This document shows positions 61,691 to 64,000 of a stretch of 64,000 nucleotides of DNA, piece after piece (the stretch's first letter is position 1; each line of letters begins with the position of its first letter). The translations under genes and the position numbers were made by a program. This stretch comes from Ceratopteris richardii (taxonomy: Eukaryota > Streptophyta > Polypodiopsida > Polypodiales > Pteridaceae). The notes beneath the pieces were generated by a model, which saw only the letters and a program-made list of their open reading frames with translations, was not told the DNA's origin and made no database searches. The stretch is taken from NCBI GenBank assembly GCA_020310875.1, contig CM035423.1, forward strand, positions 139,571,748-139,635,747. Reading direction: 5' to 3'.

Positions 61691-64000
61691 ATTACCTGTT
61701 GGCAAACAAATTCAAATTCTTCATTGATCATCAAGCCCTACTGTACCTAGTCAACAAGCCTTGTAATACAGGACGACTAGTACGATGGTTTTTATTGCTA
61801 ATGGAGTTTGATTTTGAGGTAGTAGTCAAGAAAGGAAATACTCACATAAGAGCAGATCACAAGTTATCAAGAATGACCCATGGAGAACCACCCATAGGAG
61901 TACCTGATGATCTGCCAGATACATACCTATTTAACCTGGAAGTATGTCCCCAATGGGCAGAAAAGTTGATCCCTATTCTTACACATGGAGAGAAAGATGG
62001 GATCACACCAAACCGAACCCAAGACCTTTGGAAGACTAAAAACCTTCATATCATTGCGGGAAGTTTGTATCACCAAGATTCGAATGGATTACTCATGAGA
62101 TGCGTAGAAGAGGAACAGGAAATGTGGCTTCAGAAAGCACATGTAAACCAATGGAAAACTCATTTGAATGCAAACGGAACATGGCAAACCCTGAAGAGGT
62201 TAGGCATATATTGGCCGACCATGCAGAGAGACGCACATAATTATGTGTCAGCGTGCCAAATTTGTCAAGAACAAAATCCAGATGAGAACTCAACTCTATG
62301 CTATTCCACAATAGCACCGAGATGGAGCATGCCTCTGGTAAAGTTCTTAAAGACTCAAGAATACCCAGAAGGAGCCACTTCAGCAAGGAAACGTGCACTT
62401 GTAGAACAAAGTAAGGATTATGCCATTATAGGAAAACAACTTTTCAAGCGAGGGAGAGATAATCAATTACGAATGTGTATTCATGAAGACGAATATCTTT
62501 CTGTCTTAGAGATGGCACATACAGGAGCTGCAGGAGGGCACTTCTCTGCAGATAAAACTTCAAAAATGATCCTCTTTATGGGAATGTGGTGGCCAACTCT
62601 GCATCAAGATGCGATGACATATGTGCAACGATGTGATACCTGTCAACGAATGAAATATCCAATTAGAAGAGATGAGATGCCACTGAGACCCATGATGAGT
62701 GCTAGAGCTTTCACGAAATGGGGAATAGACTTCATAGGACCTATTAGCCCACCAGCGAAAGGATCCCATGCCGAATATATAATTGTAGCCACAGACTATC
62801 TGACCAAATGGGTTGAAGCCAAAGAAACCAAGAAAAATGACACAAGAACCACGGCCAAGTTTCTCTTTGAGAACATTTTCACTAGATTTGGACTACCGAT
62901 AGAAATTGTGAGTGATAGAGGTACGCACTTTGTGAATGAAGTCATAGAAGCTCTACTGAATGAATTCTTGGTAATTCATAAGAAATCAGCTCCTTATCAC
63001 CCACAAGCCAATGGACAAGCTGAGAGTTCGAATAAAATCTTGTGTATAGTTCTCACAAAAATTGTTAACGATGGTAGATCAGATTGGGATAAACAATTAC
63101 ATCATGCTTTATGGGCATTTCGAGTAGCCTATAAAACCGCCATGGGCACTACTCCTTTTAACTTAGTATATGGACAAAATGCCATTTTGCCAATTGATTT
63201 CTTAATTCCCACTCTCAGAGTAGCAACTACTTACGAGTGGACGGGGCATGAACTATCAGCTCAATTGGATCAAATAGAAAAACTTCATGAAACTAGGTTA
63301 CAAGCTGTAGCAGGCATTTATGCTGCTAAACGACGACAGAAAGCATACTTTGATGCTCACATTAAGGACAAAAATTTGAAGGAAGGAGACTTAGTTTTGG
63401 TATATACTTTGAAACAACACGCTAAGAAGTTGCAGAAGAGAGGATATGGCCCATTAATCATCAATCGTATATCGACAAGTGGAGCCATCAGCTTAGCAAC
63501 TTTAGATGGGGATGTATTACCAAACTATATTAGTGGATGTCGAGTAAAAGAATATCTAGAACCATTGACCGAAGAAACAATGTCTCTATTAATCAAGGGC
63601 AAGAATAGACGAATTGAGGAGGAAAGGATACGAGAAGAAGCGAGACAGGAAGCCCTAGAAAGAATTAAGAGACGGAAAGAGTGGATGAGAGAGAGATATG
63701 AGAGATATCGATTGGGAGAAGAACTCATCCCAATGACCAATTTTAGAGCCACTCAAAGCGTAGGCTCACAGAGAACACAACCATATTTAAATTTGGGAGC
63801 AGGTAAAACGGAGTACCATTTAGTGGATGCTCTAATCGACACAGGAGCTACCATAAGCTATATCAAACTTTCTTTGACACAGAAACTCAAGGAGGAATTA
63901 CGCCCATCGATGGCACAGTTGATAGGAATAGGAGGAAAAATTACTCAATGCATAGGTGAGATCACCTTACCTCTGCATCTTGGCAACAACACTATGGAAC
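61681..64000 (+). CDS. Gypsy-4 RNase H end, double H2C2, integrase and second retropepsin (partial)
   Basis: Open to the window end. RNase H end (FFIDHQALLYL); first H2C2 module: AGSLYHQDSNGLLMRCVEEE, AHVNQWKTHLNANGTWQTLK, CQICQ (62.05-62.27 kb). A second module repeats the same plan: GKQLFKRGRDNQLRMCIHED, AHTGAAGGHFSADKTSKMIL, CDTCQ (62.43-62.65 kb). Integrase core: KWGIDFIGPI, VSDRGTHFVNE, YHPQANGQAES (D, D, E). C-terminal GPY-like module (LVLVYTLKQHAKKLQKRGYG). A charged helix (EEERIREEARQEALERIKRR) leads into the retropepsin-like domain: DALIDTGATISYI (DTGA active site) and GIGGKITQCIGEITLPLHLG, cut by the window end. No stops seen, in contrast to Gypsy-3, so this stretch appears recently functional. 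Confidence 0.9.

Larger units (their letters stand above)
54600..64000 (+). mobile_element. Gypsy-4: 5'-truncated Gypsy element, runs off the window
   Basis: Starts at AGAGGAGTGGTGATTTTCTC, equivalent to 11279 of Gypsy-2, so the 5' LTR, primer site and about 60 bp of leader are missing. It is closest to Gypsy-2 in leader and gag. It has only a few breaks: a stop at 59769, frame changes near 60350 and 61681. The region 61681-64000 is open throughout. The element continues beyond the window end, where the rest of PR2, the 3' ORF and a 3' LTR are expected. Confidence 0.92.

Overview
The window is a block of nested LTR retrotransposons from a large, repeat-rich land-plant genome. The evidence is the plant Copia (PR-IN-RT-RNH) and Ty3/Gypsy (gag-PR-RT-RNH-IN) proteins, the primer-binding sites TGGTATCAGAGC and TGGCGCCGTTGCC, and insertions inside insertions. 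The sequence alone does not identify the species. No intact host gene was found; the only non-retroelement coding relic is a decayed frame at about 28.66-29.41 kb.

Layout. (1) 1-26440 is one nest. An old minus-strand Gypsy (Gypsy-1; LTR at 26149-26440, gag, PR, RT) is cut by Gypsy-2 (10307-20992), by a 1.87 kb non-autonomous element (TRIM-1, 8114-9984, TSD GTCAC) and by a Copia 3' end (25356-25965). At 7500 it is fused to an old minus-strand Copia fragment. That fragment is split by a young, intact Copia (Copia-A, 472-7045, TSD TAGAG). (2) 26441-29401 holds a decayed Gypsy RT and an unidentified decayed reading frame. (3) 29407-45774 is Gypsy-3, a complete 16.4 kb element with TSD ATGAA but many stops. 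(4) 45775-46858 holds an array of about 190 bp tandem repeats. (5) 46859-54599 is a decayed Copia (Copia-B) whose 3' part is a 5 kb inverted repeat. (6) 54600-64000 is Gypsy-4, truncated at its 5' end, plus strand, running off the window.

How the parts work together. The related Gypsy elements share an unusual plan: PBS, a leader packed with short ATCG-rich palindromes, gag with three CCHC knuckles, retropepsin 1, RT-RNase H, two tandem H2C2 zinc-binding modules, the integrase core, then a second retropepsin-like domain. Gypsy-3 continues into a tail with WVPK-type repeats and a very long coiled-coil 3' ORF ending in a conserved unknown domain. Gypsy-2 has lost pol but keeps gag, PR1 and the 3' ORF. 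The second protease, the doubled H2C2 module and the 3' ORF are each seen in two elements and are the best candidates for undescribed biology. Copia-A carries five copies of a palindrome in each LTR, and the outer bases of four of them change in matched pairs. TRIM-1 carries tRNA-like A and B boxes inside its LTRs.
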